A stretch of DNA of 64,000 bases from Takifugu bimaculatus (Eukaryota; Chordata; Actinopteri; Tetraodontiformes; Tetraodontidae), in contig CP034979.1 in the NCBI GenBank assembly GCA_004026145.2, positions 10,632,246 through 10,696,245 on the forward strand, read 5' to 3'. A program made the translations under genes and the position numbers. Shown piece after piece: positions 20,746 to 31,100 of this stretch. Each line of letters opens with the position of its first letter. Within the stretch, counting starts at the first letter, position 1. The notes beneath the pieces are model-generated. The model saw nothing but the letters and a program-made list of their open reading frames with translations, made no database searches and was not told the origin of the DNA.

Positions 20746-22125
20746 CAGGACAGCCTTAGGCCGCAGATCGATGATCGTACTTTGTGGTCGTATCATCACT
20801 ATAGGGGATCACACTCATCAGCCTCCCTGGTAAGGTCTATTCAGGGGTACTGGAGAGGAGGGTCCGCGGGATAGTCGAACCTCGGATTCAGGAGGAGCAA
20901 TGTGGTTTTCGCCCTGGGCGTGGAACGGTGGACCAGCTCTATACCCTCAGCTGGGTCTTCGAGGGTGCATGGGAGTTTGCCCAACCAGTCCACATGTGTT
21001 TTGTGGACTTGGAGAAGGCATTCGACCGTGTCCCTTGGGGGGTCCTGTGGGGGGTTCTCTGAGAGTATGGGGTGCCGGGCCCCCTGATACGGGCCGTCCA
21101 CTCCCTAGTACGATCGGTGTCAGAGTTTGGTCCGCATTGCTGGCAGTAAGTCGAACTCGTTTCCAGGTGAGGGTTGGTCTCCGCCAGGGCTGCCCTTTGT
21201 CACCGATTCTGTTTCGTGACTTTTATGGACAGAATTTCTAGGTGCAGTCATGGTGTTGAGGGGGTCCAGGTTTGGTGACCTCAGGATCGGGTCTCTGCTT
21301 TTTGCAGATGATGTGGTCCTGTTGGCTGTCATCGGCCCGTGACCTCCAACGATCACTGGATCGGTTCGCCGCCCCATGTGAAGCGGCTGGGATGAAAATC
21401 AGCACCTCCAAATCCGAGGCCATGGTTCTCAACCGGAAAAAGGTGGAAGTGCCTTCTCCGGGTCAAAGAGGAGATCCTGCCCCAAGTGGAGGAGTTCAAG
21501 TACCTCGGGGTCTTGTTCACGAGTGAGGGAAGAATGGAGCAGGAGATTGACAGGCGGATCGGTGCGGTGTCAGCAGTAATGCGGACTCTGCACCGGTCGA
21601 TCTTCGTTCCTACCCTCACCTATGGTCATGAGCTTTGGGTAATGACCGAAAGAACAAGATCACGGGTACAAGCGGCTGAAATGAGCTTCCTCCGTAGGGT
21701 GGCTGGGCTCTACCTTAGAGAGGGTGAGAAGCTCTGCCATCCGGGAGGAGCTCGGAGTAGAGTCGCTGCTCCTCCGCGTTGAGAGGAGCCAGATGGGGTG
21801 GCTTGGGCACCTAGTTAGGACGTCCCCTGGGCGCCTCCCTGGTGAGGTGTTCAGGGCACGTCCCTCCGGTAGGAGACCCCCGGGAAGACCCAGGACACGT
21901 TGGAGAGACTATGTCTCTTGACTGGCCTGGGAACGCCTGGGGATCCCCCCTGGATGAGTACCTGGGGAGAGGGAGGTCTGGGCTTCTCTTCTTAGGCTGC
22001 TGCCCCCGCGACCCTGACCCCGGATAAGCGGTAGAGGATGGATGGATGGATGGATGGATGGATGGATGGATGGATGGATGGATGGATGGATGGATGGATG
22101 GATGGATGGATGGATGGATGGATGG
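20746..22125 (+). mobile_element. Non-LTR retrotransposon (RTE/Rex-like), copy 2, internally deleted
   Basis: A second copy of the same LINE family as 13461-15926. It starts at CAGGACAGCCTTAGGCCGC, the end of the endonuclease (equivalent to about 13587 of copy 1). After about 55 bp it jumps to ACTATAGGGGATCACACTC, in the reverse transcriptase (about 14608 of copy 1), so roughly 970 bp are missing. The rest runs through FADDVVLL-equivalent sequence (frameshifted) to GGATAAGCGGTAGA and a (GGAT)n tail. ACATCCAGCAC lies at 20735-20745 and again at 22126-22136, a perfect 11-bp target duplication. Several frameshifts make it non-coding. Confidence 0.9.
22033..22125 (+). repeat. (GGAT)n tail of LINE copy 2
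   Basis: About 23 GGAT units forming the 3' tail of the retrotransposon, ending exactly where the target duplication starts. It grew from, or was templated by, the element's 3' end and is not an independent microsatellite. Confidence 0.9.
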
Positions 22126-22136
22126 ACATCCAGCAC

Positions 22137-23540
22137 TGTGGCAGATCAACTTTATCTCCCCATTGCGTGCTTCATCTGACAGATTTGTGGTGACTTGAAC
22201 AGACAGCTCATTTATTCATCACTGAAAAATCACTGAAATCTTGAAAAGGAGTTGAGCTAAAAGTACTTTACAATTTTAAAAGCAAGCCAGAAAACTTTAC
22301 ATTGAATGTTTGGCTGATCATGAGTGTTAGTGTAAACATACAATACGCTTTAAAAACTGTCTTACATCCTTTAAAACTTACATTCGTTGTTTCTGCGAGT
22401 GAAAGATACTTTTTTTTTTTGGTCTTGCAAATCGATTTAAATCCTTTTCAAACCTTGGGCCCATTTTCAGGGAACAAAAAGCAAACAAGAGTCATTGTTC
22501 CATCAGGAATTTTGTCCTGTTCTTTTGCCTTTCATGACCTCTTCTTTAGGTACCTCTCTGCCTATCATCATTCAAAGGTCCCCAAGAAAGTCAATGGTTC
22601 CTTACATCCCAGTTTGACAAGTCAGGAGGATACACGCTAATCCCCTTAATCTGGCCTTTCTCCCGCGTGCAGCCACAGAGAGAGAGGGACCACAGTGAGT
22701 AATCCTGTTGGAGAAACAATAGGATTAAAGGGGCGACCCGTGAGTGACAATCAGGTATCCACTGACTGATCTGCAAAGTGGGAGCCCGGGCCACTCTCAC
22801 TTCACTCGGACTTTATGTGTGTTTGGCGGGCCCAAGAGGGATGGGGGGTGAGGTAGGGGAGGAACGGCTGGGTTGTGACAGGAGGAAGGCTATTTCTTTG
22901 AGGGGCTGCTGGAGGTCTTGAAAGGCCTGTCATCCTTTAAGCACCAGGAACCACGGAATGACTGACAGGTGAGGTCTGAGAACTGGGAGGTGGGAATTTT
23001 CTATCCGTGAGGGGGTGTTTTTCTTTTCTTTTTTCTTTCTCGATGAAAGAACAGCCACACAGCCATGCAGGGATGGGAATTTCAGGTAGTTGGTACATAA
23101 ATACATTTATTTCTTCTATGTTTTTATGCTATTAGAAGGAAAAGATGTTGATGATGTCATGCATCAGTTTTAAGTCATAAACAAGAAGTCTTGATTGGAG
23201 ATAAATGCAATAATTAGAGTTAGAATTTACACAATCAATAATAATCAAAGAATTCACATATTGATGGTCTTTTGGAGCCCTGCAGACACCTAAACACACA
23301 CTCATGGTCACTGACAACTATTTTAAATATGGATATGAATCTCTCTGACATTATAAATATAATATAAACTCCATTCTGCACATACAGATTTACTGTATCA
23401 TGCTGCCAAAAATGTCACACTCAGATATAAGAAATCATATCCAGACAGCTCAGAAGTCCCCCACAAAATAGTGGATTTTTCCCAATAGTTCTTTCCTGGA
23501 TTTAATTAGAAATCCTGATTTTACATTATTTATGTTCGGT
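22137..23540. other. Intergenic DNA, no gene seen
   Basis: Between LINE copy 2 and the 23.5-24.7 kb block I see no exon with family resemblance. A minus-strand open frame at 22591-22800 and a plus-strand one at 22302-22640 have no recognisable content. Confidence 0.5.
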
Positions 23541-23724
23541 TAGAGGTGGTTACAATTCTGAAGTCGCCCTCAGATTTTGATGATTTGTCTATTTGCTCCA
23601 GCTCTGGTAAAAGATCTATCAAGCTATCACAAACTTGCTGGCAAAGAAAGTTCCAAGGGAGAGTAAATCTCCTTTGGAACAATTGCGGAACTTTCCAGAG
23701 AGGTCGAAGAGAAACCGTGTCCTC

Positions 23725-23743
23725 TGGACGCCAGGTGGCGCCA
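23725..23743 (+). promoter_or_regulatory. CTCF-like motif, plus orientation
   Basis: TGGACGCCAGGTGGCGCCA matches 15 of 19 positions of the vertebrate CTCF consensus form TGGCCACCAGGGGGCGCTA. It lies between wbp1l and fbxw4 and points toward fbxw4-fgf8. Binding is inferred only. Confidence 0.5.
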
Positions 23744-23909
23744 TTGGCACAACTATATGGGAGGTTAGAAGGGCGAAACGCAGCCCAACTCGGGGTCAGA
23801 GTTCACGGCGCCGACTTTAAACAGAGCTATCTGTCCAGAACACACAGAAAGTTTCCTCCTGATATCCGATCCTCGGTGGCTAGAGCTGAAGGAAACGAGC
23901 CTCGCATCC

Positions 23910-24481
23910 ATGGAAAAGAGACTTCTGTCCCATTCAGCTCCAGTGAACTTGGTCAAAGAAAACAGCGCCGGATACCTCGCATCGTCTCACGTTGCAGTGG
24001 CCGAGCTGTTAAGTGCTGAGGGTAAATTACAGGTTAGTCCTCGTGTGAAAAGGCATGATTCACAGGTTGCAGACCTTGGGTGTGACAGGTGCCTGGCTGC
24101 TCTGTTTGTTTAAGAGCAAGTTTCTGCAGGAGGTCTCAGAGCCCATCAGGTGGAAACGCTCTCTCAACCACGTGACCAAAGCCAGAGTAAAGTTGGAGAA
24201 CCGACTTTAATTCCTTTGCTGCTTTCCTCCATCAGACCTTCAAGGAAGAAAACGGTAAAGTAACCAAGAGGGTTGAAGAAGGGTTGGCAACTATTTCCTC
24301 TCAGTGGTGCGGGACCGGAGCAGAGGGCTCCCTTTTCTTCAGCATCCACTGCAGTTCGCACCGATCAACACCTGGTGGCGCAGTGTGCGCAGCTTTCAGA
24401 AGATGCTGGTTCGGCCCCTGGAACCAGGACGGGTTTGTCTCTTTCCTGCTCTGCGCGAAACTGGACACTTATGTCGTGTAA
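23910..24481 (+). CDS. Possible small unidentified gene, three exons (speculative)
   Basis: I do not recognise this. Three plus-strand segments share phase 0 and have plausible splice borders. 23910-24032 starts MEKRLLSHSAPVNLVKEN and ends at CAG/GTTAGT. 24130-24186 follows TTTCTGCAG, encodes EVSEPIRWKRSLNHVTKAR and ends at AGA/GTAAAG. 24305-24481 follows TTTCCTCTCAG and ends at a TAA. Joined they give 118 codons, with introns of 97 and 118 nt and an AATAAA at 24702-24707. The frame is also open without Met back to 23769. No known domain is visible, and other joins are possible: a 19-nt exon-like piece at 24236-24254 also has splice borders. The main competing explanation is chance in open, GC-balanced DNA. 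Confidence 0.22.
24368..24381 (+). promoter_or_regulatory. Second CTCF-like motif, plus orientation
   Basis: ACACCTGGTGGCGC matches about 11 of 14 core positions of the CTCF consensus. It is 640 bp from the first motif and in the same orientation. Confidence 0.35.
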
Positions 24482-24707
24482 AATCACGTTTATTCCCCTT
24501 TGATTGCGTCGTATTTTCCTTCATTTTGTTAGATGGTGAAAGCAGACCAAATATTTGGAAGAGCTGCATTAAAGAAATAAGAAAAACGATCAGCAGGTTG
24601 TTAAATATTACAATCTGAACCATAAGGGATACTTATTATTTTATTCTTCTATTGTGTTTTCTCCCTGAAGGAAAGGTTGAAATGAGGCGGTAAATGGAAG
24701 AAATAAA

Positions 24708-25448
24708 CTGTGTTCTAATGACAATAGTTGATACATTTTAAAATGAAGTGCCTTTAAGAGAATCATCAGGGCTAGTTTGTGTGTGTGTGTGGAGCTGGAC
24801 ATCTCTGGGATCAAAGGTCGTCCTTCTCCTCTGTCCATTTAATGGCCGACAGTGGCGGTGACCTTTTGCACGACATCCCTTACGGAGTTTTATCCATGTA
24901 AGAGGGACACAGACAGTGAAGCAACATTTTATTTTTGTGCTATTGATCGACGTTGAAACCGATGAAAGGATCAATGTGCTCTGTGGGCTGCGGCACCAAA
25001 GCGTCACAACCCCATGCTGGGATGGTTCCAGAACCCTGATGGGGAATAAGAAGGATGAAAAATGTTGGCTGAACCTTTAATATCATCGTCTTATACGCTC
25101 GTTCTTATGTTTAAAATCACACTCTGTGTCAAGAACATGAAAAATCTCCCCGCTGTGAATAAAGCAGCTGGAAAAAGTAGTCCCCCCCCACCCTCCCAGA
25201 GTAATAAAGTGAACTAGAGATCCCTCCGGTGGGTTTGCAGGATCGCTCCCTGATGATGCAGCACCTGGATGATGTCATCCATCACCTCATGGATGGGAAA
25301 GCAAACCAGGAGGTCTGAGCGCTCCAACCTGAGTGACACTACAGAGGAGGGGACATGTAGAGACAAGCCAAGATCAGCCGTCTATCCAAGGGATTCTGGA
25401 CGCCCTCATCTGTTATCAACCGCCCCAAACTACGGTTTATACTCAGCG

Positions 25449-25491
<43 letters not shown>

Positions 25492-26945
25492 CTGCGCGTC
25501 CAAAAGTGATTAACAAGGCACTGCAGTACATTTTGCATCTATGGCTAAATATTAATTGAGGCTCACTTATTTCCTTTGAAGCATCCGTAAAAATGTTTCT
25601 CAAATTTCACTGAGGTACAAAATGGCAACATTGCCCAAAGGTGAATGTTTCATCCCCGGAAATCCTGGACCCACCTGTTGAGTTGAGTTGTCATAATCAA
25701 CTGCTGATACAAGTGCGTAAAAAACCGTCAAGGAATATAAAAAGATTTACCTTGAATCTTCCACCCTGCAATTCTGCTGTGCGATGTGTTGTTGTGGTGA
25801 CCCCCCCACCCACCCACCCATCAACGCCCTCTATGATTAATTAAACTATCAGCAGTCCCTGGGGCTCTCATCTCTTGCATGGGTGTGCAATGTCTGTATG
25901 CACCCTGGTCACTCCTCTTAAGTGGCCCCGTATATTAGCTAATGGATAGCATATGATCTAATATATGCCATTAATGGCATGTAGGGAAGGTCGGTGCCCA
26001 GCACCATGTGTGCTGCTTGTGGCAACATCATAATTTAGCATCGACCCAGCACAAAACACCACACAGAGCACATTTAGAATAATAACAACAACAATAATAC
26101 TACTGCTACTACTACTACTAATAAAACATGCACTTGATTCTGAAATAATTTAATTTAAAATAATAGATTCATGAGCTCTGGAGCCAGTTCAATTTTTTCA
26201 ATTTTGTGGATTTTTTTGAAAGGGAACAAACGTCGTATAGTAAAATGAGTAACTGGCCACCCACCCACCCACCTGGTCTGATCTGCTCCCCGGGGGGTGT
26301 GAAACGCCAGGTGCACTGTACGTATTTTTATTCTCCGCACATGCGATCGAGCAGATTTGATCTCTGTCCATCAAACTGGATCCAGGCTTTGTGCGGAGTG
26401 GAGTCTCTAAAGACTCCCGTCCTCTGATGTGTGATCTCAGGTGCAGGGGTCAAATGTATGTAAGCCAAAATAGTTTGTTTCCACAGCGTTGAGACAGGTT
26501 TGTCAAAAGGCTAATGTGCCCTAATCCTGTCAAAGACCTCGGCTGGGTCCAGGCAGCCGCTCCGACGAGCGGAGGGAGAAAGTTTGCCCGTGTTTTTCCA
26601 GAGCTGGGTTCCTCCAGCGGCTCGGCAGACAGTGAGCACGTGATTTTTATGCGTTAAGCATGTGTGCTCGAAGTGCCTCGAGGTAATGGATTTACTGACA
26701 GGCTCCGGCATGCCCCCCTGCCCCATGAATGGGAGCCGCTGAGCCACAGTCAGTGTTGTGGTGCATCTTCACAGGAAATCCTCGCTGTCCTATTAAGGTG
26801 ACTGTTCCTAATCTGACCAAAAACAAAACTCAAATTAAAGCATAGTGGGTAAAAGCTGCGGCTGAGGTTGTCCAAACAATGGCAGCAAATGAGGAAGTCC
26901 ACGCGAGACACGTCCGATTGTCATTCAACCCAATCCAGTTCACAT
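24708..26945. other. Intergenic DNA between the 24-kb block and fbxw4
   Basis: No coding exon recognised. It contains a GT microsatellite (25454-25490), a short run of CTA repeats (about 26097-26121) and a complex, non-repetitive stretch at about 25860-26060 with a perfect 16-bp palindrome (ATGCCATTAATGGCAT, 25965-25980). The last 2.2 kb before fbxw4 has no gene signature. Confidence 0.5.
25454..25490. repeat. (GT)n microsatellite
   Basis: About 18 GT units in intergenic DNA between the 24-kb block and fbxw4. Confidence 0.9.
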
Positions 26946-26951
26946 TTTATT
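26946..26951 (-). terminator. fbxw4: fbxw4 poly(A) signal candidate
   Basis: AATAAA on the minus strand, about 270 bp beyond the fbxw4 stop codon (27223-27225). This would give a short 3'UTR, as is common in compact fish genomes. Confidence 0.5.
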
Positions 26952-27222
26952 GATGATAAACATGCCAGTGTTACAATGGTCCACTAGTGTGGGTTGCTGG
27001 GTGGACTAACAACTGAACATATATAAGATTTGTAAATCTTAAGATGAATCTTCAATAAAAAACAATAGAACTATACCTTTACCTTGTCCTGAATTTCCAA
27101 TAACTTAAAATGTCAAATCTCAATATTTTTTCATAGACACAAAAAAACACTGATTGAACCGTCAGATACAAAAGTCATGATAACATATTTCCCAAAAATA
27201 CAGCTTTAAGAACAGACGTTGT

Positions 27223-28111
27223 TTAGAAGAGGCTCTGGCTGAAGTCCAGAGTCTGCAGCGTGTTTGCCAGGGCCGCGTACAGGTGGGAGCTGCTGAACTG
27301 CAGGCAGTAAACCGGGCTGGTCACGGGGTGGGCGCACAGCTGGAAGTACTGCCCAACAAACACAGACTGAGGTCACCACCGCGGTCACGTGCACAACATC
27401 ACATTTCTGGCATTTCCCTGAAGGATGAACTCTACACACCTGAAGACACTTGGACTGTCGCTTGTCCCAGAAGCGCACAACGCCGTAGTAGGAGGAGCCA
27501 CTGGCTATCATGTGATTCCCATCCGTCTGGATGCAGTACAGCGTACAGTCGTGAGGTTCCTCCCACTCTTTAACACACTTTCTGTTGGATACAGTTAAAA
27601 ACTGTTAATTTTAAAAGGACAAATGCTCAAATGTTTACGGTAAAAACAGGGCTACGCATTATCTCCTGTAAGTCTGCGCTACACTGGAAAAAGGTCAAAG
27701 GTAAAGTTTCCCAAAACTTTATACACCATTTGGTGCAAATAGAGAAACAGAAAACTGCCACAAATGTCCGGGACGCCTATGGGTGGGCGGATCTGGAAAA
27801 ATGTATAAAGCTGGAAACTCAAACTGGATTCAAAGCAAAATTTGTGATTTAAAAATAGGTCCCATTAATGACAGAGGCCACTTCTTTGTTTACAAGTTCT
27901 AGTTAACAAGAAGGTTAAAAGAAAGCGACAGACAGGGAGAGAGCGAGAGGCTCTGGGGTGGTGGCTGTGGTCAGGATGAGGATTTTAGGAATACTTCCCC
28001 TTTATGCCAATCACCATCGATCCTCCATTAGAGCACCTTCATCAATAAGTGATGGGGAGACACTTGGGGCAGACAGTGGGGCAGCAGGGATGTCTGGAGC
28101 TCCCTCTCCCT

Positions 28112-28145
<34 letters not shown>

Positions 28146-31100
28146 CAAACCTCTGAGCGAAAGGTCACCTATAGTAATTGTATCGCTCATTTAGTTAAGC
28201 AGCCTTCAAATACTCACTCACTCACTCACTCACTCACTCACTCACTCACTCACTCACTCACTCACTCACTCACTCACTCACTCACTCACTCACTCACTCA
28301 CTCACTCACTCACTCACTCACTCACTCACTCACTCACTCACTCACTCTATAAAAAGACATATTTCCCCTAATATGTAAGTTTTTAATAAACAACATAATC
28401 AGAAGTTCACTGAGCAGGAAACTTGATTATTTGACTATTTGGATATTGTTCTATTCTCGATTGATTTTCCAGAAATACATTCTTGAGGCAGTACATGACC
28501 TTAACCCATGTTTTACGTGTTGTAAATTATAAAGTTACTTCACTTTTTCTTTTCTTTAAATCTCAATATCTCCTGATCTGGAGGATCTCACAGAAACTGA
28601 ATGTGTTCATTGTTTCTTGCCTCTGCTGCTGGTGATGAGCTGTGACTTCCAGACATCTTAAACCTGCTTCATGACCCTGGGAGCATTTTGAGACTGGTAA
28701 CATTTGACCATATTAATTATTAATATCTAAAGAGGGACCCCTGCCTGCCAATCTTCACCCCAGCCCCACTGCTTTCATTGTCCCCAGAGCAACTTGACGA
28801 TCAGATCGAATTTGTCTTACTTGACTGACTCCTAGAAATACAGCCCAAACCCATCTACCCCCTAAATACACCTTGCCTTTTCTAACCAAGTGCCCTTTTT
28901 GCATTTATTACTGCAAGGGAGCTGCAATAATGTGATGCCCCATCAAGAAGCTGGTGAGAAAACCTTTCTAAAAATAAAAAAAATCATTGACTTTTAACGT
29001 CCTACTAAAAACAGTCTGTGATGGAACATTTCTTTTATAATGTCAGGGTGTATTCAAGCCAGAATATTCACATTTTAAAAAGTGAAGAGCCCACAAATAC
29101 TGTTTACATTTGGTGTTTTGGTCTGTAGCCCCGCCCTCCTCTGATCGACCAATCACCATGTCAGCAGCATTTCAGCACCCAGGTTGCCAGCTAACACTGA
29201 GCTTCTGCTACAAACGTATCGGATCGCAAATGTCTGACGTAATAAACCCTGACTGGGATCTGTACAGGAGATACCTTTGAAAGATGGAGACGGCCAAAAG
29301 ACCGACACAGTAGTTGCTGATCTTCTCCTGGACAAGTAAGAATAAACTGAGTTTGGCTAACTTGATTCTAATTGATGTTGCCTCTACAGTCGAATAAGGT
29401 TAAGCGTGTTCGTTTATAATACACTAGCACGTATGCAGGCGTGTCATTACATTAACGAAGTAGGAAATCGTTTGAGAAATAAAAATGCTAACTCGCCATT
29501 GCTGACATTAGCAACACATTAGCAGAGCCTATTATGGCAATAAAAAAAAGGTAAATACAAAAAAGATCTCTGATCTCTTTACAAAAAGAGATCAAGGTGA
29601 GAAACAATCCAGTTTTTAAATAAATAATCTGTTTTTACTTTTGCTAGATTTGACCGCTTTATCCCTTTTGGGGTCATGGAGGAAGCACGTATGGGCAGAG
29701 GCAGGTCCACCCCTCGATGAGACGTCAGTTCATCGCAGGGCCCTACATGAGCATTTGTGGGTTCAGTACCTTGCTCAAGGGTACTTTGGCAGTGCTCTGT
29801 GCTACTACCAGAACACCTCCCTTGTTTTGGGCACACCGGGACTTGAACAGGAAACCCTCCACTTCCCCAAAAGACTGAGCTACCACCACCCATTGAACTG
29901 AATACCGCATGAGTATAAAGAGAATTTTAAAAAACAAAACAATAATTGACTTTTCAGTTTAAGGCCAAAAGTCATTTTTTTGCAGACCAAGCTTTAAAGT
30001 TTAAAGTTTTGACTGTGTTTAAATGTGGAATGAGGGCGAGGAGCATGAGCACCATCGGTAAATGTGAAGTTCTTTGGCCAAATGTGTTTGTTTAGAACGC
30101 TTAGATGCGATATGACACATAACCAGCTGTCAACGTGGTACCTCCACAGATGTTACTGGCAACAACACATAAAAAATGGAGGAAAAGACAGACAGAAAAA
30201 GAACTGTGTTATCAGTAAATGTATTTTTCCTCAAACCCCCCCACAGTAAAAAAATCCCCCAAAAAACAGAATCACATTTACAGAAAGGCTCTAAAAAACA
30301 AGGTGCCTAATCTGCTCGAAGTAATGATGATGTATGGAGCGAACGCTTCACTGTGCGAATAATATAGTATAAATCATTGTATTTAATGCAGTAAATTTGA
30401 GCCCAGCCTGACAAACATATAACGCTGACACACCTTGGATTGAGCCGAAGGTCCCACATTCTAATGAAGGTGTCGTAGCCACACGTCAAGAGCTGGAACG
30501 GCGTCTCGAAAACGATATCCAAAACGCCGGCGCCGCGACGGAACTGGGAGCCAAGACTGTACACAAACTCCAGCCTGAGGAAGAGAGAGCATTGCAAAGA
30601 AGGAAATTCATGAACAAGAAGGAAAGAATCAGTGTTTTCAAAACATTTTGAACTGGTGATCGATGAACAAGCGGCGAGTCTTTGAGTAATTATCTACAAG
30701 CTGCCCGAATGTTGCATTTACACCCATCAGATATTGAACCGAGCAAGACAAACGTAATCCATAAAGCTGTGTGGGGAGATCGTGACTTGGTAGGTGGAAG
30801 TGAGCAAACACAAAATCTTGTGCAAGCGATACAAGTGATAAATAAAGAATGTGTCTGGTTGATGCGGTGTGACCTGTGTGAATGTGTATACGCTTGAAGC
30901 AGCAGCATGCTATTGTGATCACAGCGCTTTCCCGCTTGCTCCGAGCCTCTTGATTATTGGAGAATAACTTGCACTCAGCAGGGCAGATTATTGCAGAATA
31001 ACTGTCTCTTTGTTGCCATTTAATACCCTCCATGACCGTGACTGTGTGCGACTCTTGCATGTTTGATACCTGCCCCGTAGCAACCATTTACAGGAGGCCA

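Larger units (their letters stand above)
27582..30433 (-). other. fbxw4: fbxw4 intron 7
   Basis: Contains a CA tract (28110-28146), a long ACTC satellite-like run (28212-28347) and a SINE (29655-29895). No extra exon is visible. Confidence 0.8.

Noticed and set aside
23546..24019. 157-codon open frame overlapping the 24-kb candidate gene
   Set aside because: All three frames are open here; this one has no splice-supported continuation and no domain.
28212..28347. CRISPR-like or tandem gene array
   Set aside because: Perfect ACTC tetranucleotide repeat without spacers, in an intron of a vertebrate gene.
30638..31087. 149-codon minus-strand open frame in fbxw4 intron 6
   Set aside because: Sequence looks like translated non-coding DNA; fbxw4 exons on both sides join in phase without it.
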